DNA from: Planctomycetota bacterium | GTDB lineage: Bacteria > Planctomycetota > Planctomycetia > Planctomycetales > Planctomycetaceae | Assembly: GCA_014584345.1 (NCBI GenBank) | Contig: JACTNB010000033.1 | Location: forward strand, 1 to 64,000 | Reading direction: 5' to 3' | DNA length: 64,000 bases | Shown: piece by piece, positions 1 to 8,925 of the stretch | Layout of the letters: each line of letters starts with the position of its first letter | How positions within the stretch are numbered: the stretch's first letter is position 1 | The notes under the pieces: model-generated | Told to the model about the DNA's origin: nothing | Database searches by the model: none | The model's input: the letters and a program-made list of their open reading frames with translations, nothing else | Made by a program: the position numbers and the translations under genes

Positions 1-3
1 GAA

Positions 4-330
4 TCACTTATTTTTCATGGTTCGTAACCCGGCACGAATAACGCTCCAACTCCTTTCAGGATCATAATATTCAGCAAATTTTCTTGCGGTTTCGGACACC
101 TGCCGGTAAAGGTGAAGCAATGCCTCCTGCCTGGGCCTCAAGAGGCCCCGAACAGTTGCGGCGCTCACCCCGGAACACCCCATACCCCAGGTGGTATATT
201 TACGCACTTCGAGACAGGCTGCTGGCAAATCAATTCGTGTTTTCTGATTGGCGGGGGATGCCAGGTGGATACGCGCTGGTCGTGTTTCACCGGGCCTCCT
301 GTTTTCTCTTGGACGAAGCGTCTCAGACAT
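4..330 (-). CDS. hypothetical protein, uncertain
   Basis: An open frame divergent from the exported glycosidase-like gene. The frame extends upstream to 414, but the Met at 330 avoids overlap with the neighbour, so I prefer it. The product is about 108 residues, basic, with no signal peptide or membrane segment. The C-terminal half (from the SAATVRGLLRPRQEALLHLY segment on) looks helical and could include a helix-turn-helix, but I do not recognise a family. It may be a chance frame; its low-complexity start and lack of a good ribosome site argue for caution. Confidence 0.33.
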   Translation of the reverse strand: MSETLRPRENRRPGETRPARIHLASPANQKTRIDLPAACLEVRKYTTWGMGCSGVSAATVRGLLRPRQEALLHLYRQVSETARKFAEYYDPERSWSVIRAGLRTMKNK

Positions 331-408
331 GGTGAAGTGTTCGCGAATTTCGTATCTTGTTTCCATGTGATCATCCCATGCCAAATCTCGATTCGGAAAT
401 GACCGCAG

Positions 409-1584
409 ATGCACTCGCCCAACAGAACAGAACCGCGGGCTGTCTCAACCGAATGTTCCCGCAGGACGGCCCTCAAGCAGTGTGCTGCCGGATTGGTGGC
501 CGCCGCGGCCGTTCCTGCCCTGGAGCTTCAGCCAATGAAAGCCGCAGAGATGCAACCCAGACCTTGGATTACGATTCGTGGTTTGTATGGGGGATTCCCC
601 CAGGCCATTCTGGATGCGGGAAAAACGCCTGGCGACTTTGGCATCAACGCCATCTGGGTCGGTTCAGGGGGGTTGCAGCAGGCGGAGATCGAGCGTTATC
701 ACCAGCTTGGCTTGAAGGTCTTTGCCGAATTCAATTCGATGCACGCCTCGACTTACCTGAAGGACCATCCCGATGCCGCTCCGATTGGCAGTGATGGCAA
801 GCCAGCGCCTCCGCCGCACGGCTGGCAAGGGGTTAGTCCGTTTCATGCGGGGTATCGCCAAGATCGCATGCGGGAATTCCGGAAGGTCCTGGAACAGTTC
901 GATATCGATGGGATCTGGCTCGATTACCACCACGCGCATGCCAGTTGGGAACGCGATGAACCCGCAATGCCCGACACGGATTTCGCCCCTGCCGCATTGC
1001 GTCAGTTCCGCGAGCAGACAGGTATCGACCTGCCCGGAGAGACCCCCGCAGCCGCCCGTATGTTGTTGAGTACGTATCGCGACGAGTGGACGCAGTTCCG
1101 CTGCGATGTCTTTACCGATTGGGTCCGGGAATACCGGGAAATTCTGGACGAGGTCCGCCCGCGGGCCTTGCTGGGAACCTTTCACTGTCCGTGGTCCCCG
1201 GAAACCCACGAGGGAGCCATCCGACACAAACTGGCGATCGATCTGCCGGCCCAGGCGAAATACCTGGATGTTTTCAGCATCATGCCCTACCATGCCCGGT
1301 TCGGGTATCCTCGGGATCCTGCCTGGATTGCCCGCCAAACCGCTCAATTGGGCAAGTTACTGAACATTCAGGGTTCCGCCTCTGAACGGCATAAAATCTG
1401 GCCGATCGTGCAACTGGCCGACTGGGGCGAAAATGTGCCCGTTGAACAGGTTTCGGAAGTACTCGATTTCGGCACGCGGCAGCCAGCCACTGGGGTGATG
1501 GTATTCCACTGGAGTGGAATTTCAAAACAGTGGGAGAAGCTGGAAGCCCTGGGCCGGACCTATCGGGCAATGCACACCGGCTGA
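409..1584 (+). CDS. TAT-exported glycoside-hydrolase-like TIM-barrel protein
   Basis: 391 residues. The N-terminus carries a twin-arginine export signal (SRRTALK at residues 17-23, followed by an Ala-rich hydrophobic stretch to about 39), so the protein probably folds in the cytoplasm and acts outside the inner membrane. The body resembles the hypothetical glycosidase (GHL/DUF187-like) TIM barrels: repeated strand-helix units and an acidic strand end, DGIWLDYHH, at 167-175, where such enzymes carry a catalytic or sugar-binding acid. A carbohydrate-active role is inferred from fold resemblance only; the substrate is unknown. It is a single gene, convergent with the methyltransferase downstream. 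Confidence 0.7.
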   Translation: MHSPNRTEPRAVSTECSRRTALKQCAAGLVAAAAVPALELQPMKAAEMQPRPWITIRGLYGGFPQAILDAGKTPGDFGINAIWVGSGGLQQAEIERYHQLGLKVFAEFNSMHASTYLKDHPDAAPIGSDGKPAPPPHGWQGVSPFHAGYRQDRMREFRKVLEQFDIDGIWLDYHHAHASWERDEPAMPDTDFAPAALRQFREQTGIDLPGETPAAARMLLSTYRDEWTQFRCDVFTDWVREYREILDEVRPRALLGTFHCPWSPETHEGAIRHKLAIDLPAQAKYLDVFSIMPYHARFGYPRDPAWIARQTAQLGKLLNIQGSASERHKIWPIVQLADWGENVPVEQVSEVLDFGTRQPATGVMVFHWSGISKQWEKLEALGRTYRAMHTG

Positions 1585-1679
1585 ACAGGCCCCGCTCGAC
1601 AAATTCCTGGTCGTCCGCGGCGGAAAATCGCTACTGGCGGCGATGCCCGTCCTCACCCTGTTAATCCGGGTAACGGGAG

Positions 1680-2621
1680 TCAGTACCGCCCCAGGCACGG
1701 TCCCGCGGCGGCGGCTATTCCGCGATCTTCAATTCTGTTTCGCAGCGTGCGCCAGGAGACAATCAACAGGCGCGCCAGCCTGTTCAACATTGGCCAGCGA
1801 GCAGTGACTGCCAGCAACCGTCCCGCCTTACTCCCCGCGGGCTCTCCCTGAATTTGCTCCGGTTGATTTCCCGCCACTCCCCATTTCTTCAGATAGGCAG
1901 ACTGCTGCGGAATGGTCTCTGGCCGGATATCTCCCGGATGCCGCGCGACGACATAACTGAAATAAATCGAACCATCCAACCGTCCCAGATCCGACCAGCA
2001 GGGAGTGGGACGGTTCAGGTAGTCGTGAATCCTCCAGGGCTTGCGTTCTATGCCCGTTCGAGGGAGTCGGCATAAATACAGTTTCTGCAGCTCGAATCCC
2101 GCCTGGCCATAATAATCAACAAATAATGTGGGAGAGACACCATAAAACCCATGATCGACACAATTGGAAGATGGTGTTAACTGCACGATGCGCCCACCAG
2201 GTTTGGCCATCCGCGCGATATGTGCCAGGCAATGAGGCACATGAAACACGTGCTCCAGCGTGCCAAAGTCGAGCACCACATCAAAGCGTTGCCGCAACCC
2301 TGGCGGAGTTTCCGCCGTGTTGAGATCCAGAATCTCGTCCACGCCCTCATAATTGCTCGCATCGATCCGAATGATTTCCTGGAACCCCAGGAGTTGGAAA
2401 AAAGTGGAATCGGAGATCCAGCCCCGGGCAGCCAACTGGGGATCTTCATTCAATCGGGTTTCACAATCAATCAGTTTCGCGCCGAATCGATGGGCGGCTT
2501 GTTCGACCTCCACGCGGCTGAAATGAATATCCATCCTCCCCAACGTCGCGATCGCGCCGTGAAACGGGCGTTGACTTGCTTCTTCCACCAGCAGCACCAT
2601 TGCTCCTCGACTGATTCCCAA
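1680..2621 (-). CDS. class I SAM-dependent methyltransferase
   Basis: 313 residues. An N-terminal segment, GAIATLGRMDIHFS (about 22-35), is a recurrent lead-in in a family of methyltransferase-domain proteins. The central part fits a Rossmann methyltransferase: an acidic strand end (IRIDAS, 85-90), then FDVVLDFGTLEHVFH (113-127) and the AKPGGRIVQLTP strand. The glycine-rich SAM loop is weak, so activity is likely but not certain. The C-terminal 80 residues are basic and family-specific. The substrate cannot be told from the sequence; many relatives lie near surface-polysaccharide genes, but no such genes are nearby. The cytochrome gene upstream on the same strand is 308 bases away. Confidence 0.75.
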   Translation of the reverse strand: MGISRGAMVLLVEEASQRPFHGAIATLGRMDIHFSRVEVEQAAHRFGAKLIDCETRLNEDPQLAARGWISDSTFFQLLGFQEIIRIDASNYEGVDEILDLNTAETPPGLRQRFDVVLDFGTLEHVFHVPHCLAHIARMAKPGGRIVQLTPSSNCVDHGFYGVSPTLFVDYYGQAGFELQKLYLCRLPRTGIERKPWRIHDYLNRPTPCWSDLGRLDGSIYFSYVVARHPGDIRPETIPQQSAYLKKWGVAGNQPEQIQGEPAGSKAGRLLAVTARWPMLNRLARLLIVSWRTLRNRIEDRGIAAAAGPCLGRY

Positions 2622-2929
2622 AGTTCATCTCCCGAAAATCGCATGCTGCCATAGTGGATTACCTGTTCGGAATGGGTTCCGATACTCCCGTATTCTAGGA
2701 ATTCCCCGGGCTCGCTGCATGTGGACGGGACCGGGAAATAGACAAAGTCGGGCAGCAGGGACGGCAACTCCCAGGGACTTCGCCAGTATCGTTGATGACA
2801 TAAGATTGGACGGGCACAGGGGCGCCTCGCTCTTTTGCGGAATACGCAACGGTGCGGGCACATCCCTGCGGGGAGGCCCCGATTTCGAGAGGTCCTGCAA
2901 GGCGTGTGCTGCGTCTCGCAGGGGACGCA
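2622..2929. other. 308-base gap, nothing recognised
   Basis: This stretch lies between the cytochrome stop and the methyltransferase start, both on the minus strand. It probably holds the methyltransferase promoter and leader. Short frames here lack start signals and family resemblance. A weak CCTGC/GCAGG pairing around 2895-2923 could form a hairpin after the cytochrome gene, but it has no T-tract. Confidence 0.4.
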
Positions 2930-4414
2930 TCAAGGCTGTTCCGCGGTCACCAGCGTTGCCGGGGCGACATCCGGATACTCCCCGGCAAGATAATAAACAT
3001 AATTGACGAGATCCCAGATTTCCGCCTCCGTCACTCCCTTGCCTCCATAGGCCGGCATGGGAGTACCTTTGACTCCCGAGTGAATGCGACGGTAAAGATC
3101 CAACGGAGCACGACCACCGTGAAAGACTCCATGCGTGAGATCACGAGGCCGAATGGGAAAGCCCCATTCATCATGCAAGCCCGGTGTCTCGTAGAGCGAG
3201 CCATCTGGCTTTTTCTGACGCTGCGTCGTTTGTTCACCATCTCCCTTGCCGGTCAGCCCATGGCATGTGGCACATTGAAGATTCTTGGATAAATACAGGC
3301 TCCTCCCGTTCGCCAGCGACATCACATCAGGTTTCGCCTGCGAAGGGCCACGCGGATCCGTCTGGGAAGAAAGGGGAGCGACCAGGGAGGCGGGATCATC
3401 CGCCAGGCTCCAGCGTTCGGCCAATTCTTGCGTGATGTCGGCGGCAATCTCGGGCAGATCGGAATTGAGAAAGTCCTGCAGTTGCTCCTGGAATTCGCGT
3501 TTCCGTTTTTCCCGTTCCTGATCCGTTTTGGCCTGTTCCAGTATTTCCGTCAACGCGAGTTGACTGAAGTCGATTTCGGTTTCGAGACACAACTGCTGCT
3601 CTGTTTCGCCCCGGATGCCCAGAAATTTGACATATTCCGCGATGTTGGCCACTTCATGATTTCCCAGATTCTTGAAGGCTGGCATGCCCGTCCCTGCGAT
3701 CCCCGTGCGAATCGTCTTCCGCAAATCTTCCGAGCTGGCTTTGACGCCGGGTTGCGTGCTTGTGTACTTGAACAGCCCCAGGCGAAAATCGCGTGGCTTG
3801 GGATTCAACACCTGTGACTGCGGCCCGCTGCCATCTCCGGTTCTGCCATGGCATAACAGGCAATGTTGATCGTACAACCGTTGCCCTGAAATCAACTTCG
3901 AATTGGGGCGAACCATCACTTCGTCGCCTGGGGAAAGGCTCCAACTCACGGTCTCCTGAAAGGTTACCTGGCGTTGAGCGGCATCGTATGTTCGGACGCC
4001 GACTTGCGGAACCGCCAGATATGCCCCACTGGGTCCCGAACTTTCCTCAAGCAGGGCCGCGGGATCCTTCACGGGTTCCACAAACACTCCCGCTTCCAGT
4101 TGAAAGCCTTCAGGCAGGTTCAATTTCAATCCCTGTATCCCCGCTCCCGCAGTGGCGGGCGTGATCGCCTCGATTCGAGCTAGCGTCCCCCCACGGTCAA
4201 TCGGCAACCAGTGGGGAGATCGCGGGGCAGTGGGGGTGCCGTACAATTCTGCAAGCTGCTGAGATATCGCCACACGCGCTTCCGGAACAAGCTGTTGCAC
4301 CCGCGCGCTTTCCATGAATTCCGGCACTTCACGACTACATCCCGCAAACAGGCAAGCTCCGCAAACAAGCCAGAGACACGTTATCTGCCGAATAGGAATA
4401 TATTTCTTTGGCAT
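2930..4414 (-). CDS. diheme cytochrome c lipoprotein
   Basis: 494 residues from the chosen Met. That start places a clean lipoprotein signal at the N-terminus: a hydrophobic segment ending in LFAGC with acceptor Cys26. Upstream in-frame Mets (4537, 4450) would bury the signal. Two cytochrome c domains follow: heme motif CLLCH (185-189) with a probable Met ligand in GTGMPAF (about 241-247), and CATCH (381-385) with GTPMPAY (about 450-456). A charged coiled-coil-like linker (about 290-345) joins them. It is probably anchored facing the periplasm as an electron carrier to an oxidase or dehydrogenase; the partner is not in the window. The tandem-domain layout is common in planctomycete membrane cytochromes. 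Confidence 0.88.
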   Translation of the reverse strand: MPKKYIPIRQITCLWLVCGACLFAGCSREVPEFMESARVQQLVPEARVAISQQLAELYGTPTAPRSPHWLPIDRGGTLARIEAITPATAGAGIQGLKLNLPEGFQLEAGVFVEPVKDPAALLEESSGPSGAYLAVPQVGVRTYDAAQRQVTFQETVSWSLSPGDEVMVRPNSKLISGQRLYDQHCLLCHGRTGDGSGPQSQVLNPKPRDFRLGLFKYTSTQPGVKASSEDLRKTIRTGIAGTGMPAFKNLGNHEVANIAEYVKFLGIRGETEQQLCLETEIDFSQLALTEILEQAKTDQEREKRKREFQEQLQDFLNSDLPEIAADITQELAERWSLADDPASLVAPLSSQTDPRGPSQAKPDVMSLANGRSLYLSKNLQCATCHGLTGKGDGEQTTQRQKKPDGSLYETPGLHDEWGFPIRPRDLTHGVFHGGRAPLDLYRRIHSGVKGTPMPAYGGKGVTEAEIWDLVNYVYYLAGEYPDVAPATLVTAEQP

Positions 4415-4671
4415 TGCAGTCTGTCGATCGAAGAGGAATTCTCGTGCCATTGCTTCACCAAGCGAGTTGCAGATCGATTGCTCACCAATCCCCACCCGCT
4501 CGACATAAGTCTCTAGACACCATGATACAATATGCATGAAGGAGTATAAATTCCTTTTTCATAACGTTGCGACAATTTGTGGCATGCTGCATTTCGAGTG
4601 AATAACAGCACCGTTTTGCGTTGATCCACGCGCCGGCCGGGAAGGGCCATGTTTGAGGCGCAATCGTCTCC

Positions 4672-4765
4672 ATGTGGTCCACCTCAGTGGACCATGGTGT
4701 GCACCACTGGCTGGCACGTCCGTCCCGGCGAGTAAGACTCCGAGCCGTATATGCCAGCGTCGGAG
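4672..4765. repeat. dispersed intergenic repeat, copy A
   Basis: About 90 bases that align closely with 7482-7575: both contain the CAGTGGAC core, then CACTGG, a GGCACGTCCG or GGCATGTCCG block, and a GACTC-GGAGCCGTA-ATGCCAG block. The ends (CACTGG...CCAG) can pair into a hairpin with an internal GAGCC/GGAGCC element. It lies in the gene-free stretch between the cytochrome and tRNA-Leu. The remaining sequence from 4415 to 5001 shows no convincing gene; it should hold the cytochrome promoter. Confidence 0.7.
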
Positions 4766-5001
4766 GTTGGCAGGCGGTTTCCCGAAGCCCTCACGACTGG
4801 TGCCGTTGGCTCGGATCCTCATGGCTCGGCAGCAGGTTCGAATCGAGCCTGTTTGGGTAGTACTCCGTCGCTTATTGTGCTCCGTGTACCTTGTAATGTT
4901 CCTGATTTTTCCGTGGCGATTATGCCACAGACTGGCTTGTCCGACAGTGTGATCCGGCGTGGGACATCCCCCGCCGGGAGCACCATTTTCCGGTTGCGGG
5001 G

Positions 5002-5029
5002 TTGACGCCCGCGTAAATTTCAGTTTAAT
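5002..5029 (+). promoter_or_regulatory. sigma70-type promoter of tRNA-Leu
   Basis: TTGACG (5002-5007), a 16-base spacer, then TTTAAT (5024-5029). Transcription would begin near 5036, a few bases before the tRNA 5' end at 5044. The two boxes match the consensus at five of six positions each. Confidence 0.68.
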
Positions 5030-5043
5030 GACTCCGTCCCTCG

Positions 5044-5128
<85 letters not shown>

Positions 5129-5290
5129 CGCTCGGAACTCCTGACTGGGCCGGAGGTTCGGCTTGTCTTGCGGATTTGCGCGTTCCAAACCGTCCGAGAG
5201 AATTTTCGCGATTTCTGGAGCCACTCCAGGACCATTGAAACGGGAGCGTTTCGCGGTCTGGACTTGACAAGTCCCCATTTTGCTTGAGAA

Positions 5291-5304
5291 TACGATATAT
5301 CGTA
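5291..5304. promoter_or_regulatory. 14-bp palindrome upstream of nagB, possible operator
   Basis: TACGATATATCGTA is a perfect palindrome, 22 bases after a TTGACA box (5264-5269) and 174 bases before nagB. It overlaps where a -10 region could lie, so it may be the binding site of a repressor of the nag genes. Which factor binds is unknown. The rest of 5127-5478 shows nothing else definite. Confidence 0.45.
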
Positions 5305-5478
5305 AAATCCCGTCCTGAATCGCATTTCTGCAGTTGGTTCTCCGAATCAAGCACCACTTTTCGCGACGTTTTATTTTGAAGCGACATCTGGTCTTACCAG
5401 GGACGATTTTGCGGATACACCGTGATATCTGAATGGTATTAAACTCGATTACCCCTTTCATTTGATTGCCTGTAGCCG

Positions 5479-6225
5479 ATGAACATAATCCTTGCGGACA
5501 ATAAACAACATCTGGGATCGCTGGCCGCCGAAGCAGGGGCCCAGGCGATTCGCGAGGCTTTGGCAGCGCGGGGCGAGGCCAACATCATCGTGGCCACCGG
5601 GGCCTCTCAGTTTGATACCCTGGCCGCTCTGATCGCCCTGCCCGAGATCGACTGGAGCCGTATCACCGGTTTCCACCTGGATGAATACCTGGGGCTATCG
5701 GCCGATCATCCCGCGTCGTTTCGCAAATATCTGAGGGAACGGTTTGTGGAAAAAGTTCCCCTTAAAGCCTTCCATTATGTGAATGGCGAGGCGGACGACC
5801 CCCAGAGCGAGTGCCAGCGGCTGGGCGAACTGATCCTGCAGCACCCGATCGACGTGGCCTTTGTCGGCATCGGCGAAAACGGACACTTGGCGTTCAACGA
5901 TCCTCCCGCCGACTTCGAAACCGAGCAACCCTATCTGGTGGTTACTCTCGACGACGCCTGCCGTCAGCAGCAATTCGGTGAAGGCTGGTTTGAATCATTC
6001 GAAGCCGTCCCCCGACAGGCAATCAGTATGTCGGTCAAGCAGATCCTGAAATCGAGCACCATCATTTGCAGCGTTCCCGATGAACGCAAGGCGGAAGCGG
6101 TCGCCAACGCCGTGGAAGGGGAAGTGACTCCCCAGGTCCCCGCTTCCATTCTCCAGACACATTCAGGCATGTCCTTGTTTCTCGATCCCCCAGCTGCCAG
6201 TCGCCTGCAGTCCGTTTCCACATGA
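5479..6225 (+). CDS. nagB: glucosamine-6-phosphate deaminase
   Basis: 248 residues, usual family length. Converts glucosamine-6-phosphate to fructose-6-phosphate and ammonia in the cytoplasm, the last step of amino-sugar catabolism. Motifs: FHLDEYLG (65-72) with the catalytic Asp68, and GIGENGHLAFNDP (130-142) with the general-base His136. Compared with E. coli NagB (NDGHIAFNEP), the Asp before Gly-His is Asn134 and the later Glu is Asp141; this GENGH...FNDP variant is recurrent in bacterial homologues, so I still call it a deaminase. nagA follows after 101 bases on the same strand, which supports the pathway. Confidence 0.88.
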   Translation: MNIILADNKQHLGSLAAEAGAQAIREALAARGEANIIVATGASQFDTLAALIALPEIDWSRITGFHLDEYLGLSADHPASFRKYLRERFVEKVPLKAFHYVNGEADDPQSECQRLGELILQHPIDVAFVGIGENGHLAFNDPPADFETEQPYLVVTLDDACRQQQFGEGWFESFEAVPRQAISMSVKQILKSSTIICSVPDERKAEAVANAVEGEVTPQVPASILQTHSGMSLFLDPPAASRLQSVST

Positions 6226-6326
6226 ACCGGTGAACCAGCTCCGGTTTCCACGGGACTCCGGTCACTTCGCTGTCAATTTTTGAATGTCTTCACTTCGCAC
6301 AACCGATCTTCTTCGGGGGCAGATAC

Positions 6327-7295
6327 ATGAAATCACCCGGGTATGTTGACCTGCAAATCAATGGGTATGCAGGCATCGACTTTAACCAGGACGAGTTAAC
6401 CCTTGATCAGCTGCAGCACGTCTGCGCCACCCTGGAGCAAGATGGTGTCGCGGGAATTCTGGCGACCGTCATCACCGACTCCGTCCCCGCCATGCGGGCG
6501 AGAATTGAGCGGTTGGTGCGGTTGAGGCACGAAGATCCCGCGATTGAAAATATGGTCTGGGGGATTCATATCGAAGGACCGTTCATCAGCCCGGTCCCGG
6601 GGTATGTCGGGGCACACCCGCGGGAACATGCCAGCCAGGCAACCTGGGACGCCATGGCCATGCTCCTCGACGCAGCCGAAGGCTTGACGCGGATCGTCAC
6701 GCTCGCCCCGGAACAGGATCCCGGACAAGTGGTCACACGCAAACTGGCCCGGCAAAATATTATCGTCGCAGCTGGTCATACCAATGCCTCGCTCGATCAG
6801 TTGAATGCCTGCATTGACCAGGGATTGTCGCTGTTCACGCACCTGGGGAATGGCTGTCCGATGCAGATGCATCGGCACGACAACATCATTCAACGTGCCC
6901 TTAGCCGAGCTGACGCCTTGTATTTCAGTTTTATTGCCGATGGTGCCCACGTCCCGTTTTTTGCCTTGCGAAACTATCTCAAAATCGCCGGGCTGGAACG
7001 TTCCGTGGTCGTAACCGATGCCATTTCAGCAGCGGGGTGTGGTCCAGGCCGGTTCCGGTTGGGGGGGCAGACGATTGACGTGGGCGACGATGGCGTCCCC
7101 CGTGCGCTCGATAACTCGCACTTGGTCGGTTCCGGCACGCCGATGAACCGCATGGCCCAAAACCTAGCCGAACATCTGGGACTTACTCCCGGGGAAATTG
7201 CCTGGCTCACGCGGCACAATCCGTTGCAGTTGCTGAATTCAGCGGAGCCCCCCTCGGGAATTTTACCTGTCAGCGCCTCGACCACTCCGGCCTGA
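6327..7295 (+). CDS. nagA: N-acetylglucosamine-6-phosphate deacetylase, compact form
   Basis: 322 residues, amidohydrolase superfamily; removes acetate from GlcNAc-6-phosphate to supply NagB. Metal and catalytic residues are visible: HIEGPF (81-86, Glu83), GHTNAS (150-155, His151), THLGNG (171-176, His172), and VVVTDA with catalytic Asp231. The protein starts almost directly at the barrel entry PGYVDLQINGYAGIDFN (4-20), so it lacks the roughly 50-residue N-terminal half of the beta-sandwich domain found in E. coli NagA (about 380 residues). No in-frame extension upstream restores it, and I believe short forms occur in related phyla. Confidence 0.88.
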   Translation: MKSPGYVDLQINGYAGIDFNQDELTLDQLQHVCATLEQDGVAGILATVITDSVPAMRARIERLVRLRHEDPAIENMVWGIHIEGPFISPVPGYVGAHPREHASQATWDAMAMLLDAAEGLTRIVTLAPEQDPGQVVTRKLARQNIIVAAGHTNASLDQLNACIDQGLSLFTHLGNGCPMQMHRHDNIIQRALSRADALYFSFIADGAHVPFFALRNYLKIAGLERSVVVTDAISAAGCGPGRFRLGGQTIDVGDDGVPRALDNSHLVGSGTPMNRMAQNLAEHLGLTPGEIAWLTRHNPLQLLNSAEPPSGILPVSASTTPA

Positions 7296-7355
7296 ATCAA
7301 AGACTTGCGTAAAGCACCAGTCCGCACACTTGATTGGCCGTCGAGTTGTCTTAAC

Positions 7356-7456
7356 CCCCGTTTCCCACACAATACCAATGCAGTAAATTTTGTCGCGAAA
7401 AAGCCTAAAACTAGCCACGCCCGCGAGAACTAGCCGCGGCCGTCAGGAAGCGGGCC
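7356..7456. repeat. composite dispersed repeat, copy B left part
   Basis: CCCGTTTCCCACAC, then GCAGTAAATTTTGTCGCGAAAAAG, then two ACTAGCC(A/G)CG elements (7410 and 7429) and CGTCAGGAAGCGGGCC. The same order of blocks recurs at 40486-40575, and the ACTAGCC block at 7754, 35007 and 40544. It lies in the 592-base gene-free stretch after nagA. Confidence 0.7.
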
Positions 7457-7481
7457 AGGCTCGGGCGGCAATCCTCGTTTC

Positions 7482-7575
7482 TTGATCCACCCCAGTGGAC
7501 TACATTGCGTGTCACTGGACGGCATGTCCGCCTGTGCGAGCCAGACTCGGAGCCGTACATGCCAGTGTCGACCAT
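7482..7575. repeat. dispersed intergenic repeat, copy B right part
   Basis: TTGATCCACCCCAGTGGAC followed by a roughly 75-base block that aligns with copy A (4672-4765). CACTGG...GGCATGT at its left can pair with ACATGCCAGTG at its right, giving a long hairpin. It follows directly on the ACTAGCC unit, and the first 20-odd bases recur at 35060. Confidence 0.72.
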
Positions 7576-7613
7576 CGCCCCCCGCGCCTGGCGTTTGTGG
7601 TAAAGCAAACAAG

Positions 7614-7790
7614 GCTCACCGCGGAGGCCCGCGAAGGATTGTGTTGTTCCTCATCCCATGAAGCGACTACCGATTTCATGGCGAGGCACACGTTGCGGGA
7701 AACGAGGTAAGGAAAAACTGACTCCGCGTCCTCTGCGGTAATTTCTCGAATCAACTAGCCACGCCTGTCAGGGAGTGTTGATTTACACAT
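7614..7790. repeat. inverted CACCGCGGAG elements and an ACTAGCC unit
   Basis: CTCACCGCGGAGG at 7614 and, in opposite orientation, CGTCCTCTGCGGTAATTTC near 7728 are diverged inverted partners. A similar CTCACCGCGGAGAACGCAG occurs at 35175. AACTAGCCACGCCTGTCAGG with GTTGATTTACAC follows at 7753-7788 and resembles 40543-40575. The whole 7296-7887 interval has no credible gene. Confidence 0.55.
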
Positions 7791-7887
7791 TTTCATGGGC
7801 CACAGCCGTGGCACCCAAAAATCAGCACGACCGTAACGGAAGCGTGCCATGCGGGCACAACAACGCGCAATCAAACGCCCATGGAGG

Positions 7888-8925
7888 TCAGGTGGATTCG
7901 CGTACAATCAACCGGGGTTGAATCACGCGAATGGTCTCCTCGGGCCCCAGGGTTCCCTGCAGCAGTCCCTCCGCCAGATCGAGTGCGGCCACGGCATACT
8001 GCTCGTGACACTGGTCGATGGTGGTCAGGCTCGGCTCGATCACGTCGGCGATGTCAAGATTGTCGTAGCCTGTGATTGCAATGTCGCGGGGAACTTCGTA
8101 GCCCCAGCGACGCAAGCCCTGAATCAGCCGCACGGCCCATTCATCATTCGAGGCAATCACCGCGTCCACTTTCTGGCCGACCACCAATTCCTGAATACAC
8201 TGGTCGATCGCTTCCCGCGAGGGCTTTTGCCGGGATTCCGGATTCGTCCAGATCATGTCCGGTTCACAGGGCAAACCGCGTTCCCGCAACGCCGCCTGCC
8301 AGGCTTCCTGACGGATCGCCATGAGCGAGTCGGTTTCCGACCAGAGTTGCAGGCCAATCCGTTTCCGTTGCCGCTCCGCCAGATGCCCCACCAGCAGTTG
8401 TATCGCCGTCGCCGTATCCACGCGAACACACGGCTGGGTTCTGAACAGCGGCGCGGCGTGCAGTACCACCCGCATATTGCCGCGAAACACTTGTTGCAGC
8501 AAGGGCCGAATATCCTGCATCACGTCGAACAGGCACAACACCGCATCCATGCCTCGATCCGAAAAATCGTCGAGATAAGCCTGAATTTCGGTGGGGTCGT
8601 GGTGAACCTGACCAATCACCAGACGATAGCCGCGGGTGTGCGCCTCGGCCTCGATGGCAGCCAGACGAGCCGAGAAGACCGCAATGTTGACCGTATCCAG
8701 AATGACCCCCAGCATGCGGGTCGGCATCCCCCGCAATTGTTGGGCCGCGCGATTCGGGCGGTAGTCCAGTTCCCGCGCGATCTTCAGCACGCGTTCCCGC
8801 GTTTCTTCGGATACCCGCACATTGTTCATGCCGGAGTTATTCAGGATATGCCCAACGGCGGCACGAGACACCCCCGCTTTTTCCGCGATATCGACGAGTC
8901 GGACCTTGCGTCTTGGCAACGACAT
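7888..8925 (-). CDS. LacI-family transcriptional regulator
   Basis: 345 residues from the preferred Met (the frame also opens at 8940). The N-terminal helix-turn-helix reads VRLVDIAEKAGVSRAAVGHILN (about 8-29), followed by the hinge helix region with NRAAQQLRG. The rest is a periplasmic-binding-protein-like effector domain (MLGVILDT, DAVIASNDEWAVRLIQGLR, DIAITGYDN). It is probably a sugar-responsive repressor dimer. It faces nagA tail to tail across the repeat cluster; regulation of the nag genes is a reasonable guess but not shown. Confidence 0.9.
   Translation of the reverse strand: MSLPRRKVRLVDIAEKAGVSRAAVGHILNNSGMNNVRVSEETRERVLKIARELDYRPNRAAQQLRGMPTRMLGVILDTVNIAVFSARLAAIEAEAHTRGYRLVIGQVHHDPTEIQAYLDDFSDRGMDAVLCLFDVMQDIRPLLQQVFRGNMRVVLHAAPLFRTQPCVRVDTATAIQLLVGHLAERQRKRIGLQLWSETDSLMAIRQEAWQAALRERGLPCEPDMIWTNPESRQKPSREAIDQCIQELVVGQKVDAVIASNDEWAVRLIQGLRRWGYEVPRDIAITGYDNLDIADVIEPSLTTIDQCHEQYAVAALDLAEGLLQGTLGPEETIRVIQPRLIVREST

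Noticed and set aside
7411..7612. Small frames in the post-nagA repeat cluster
   Set aside because: They arise from the dispersed repeat, which recurs outside genes elsewhere in the window.
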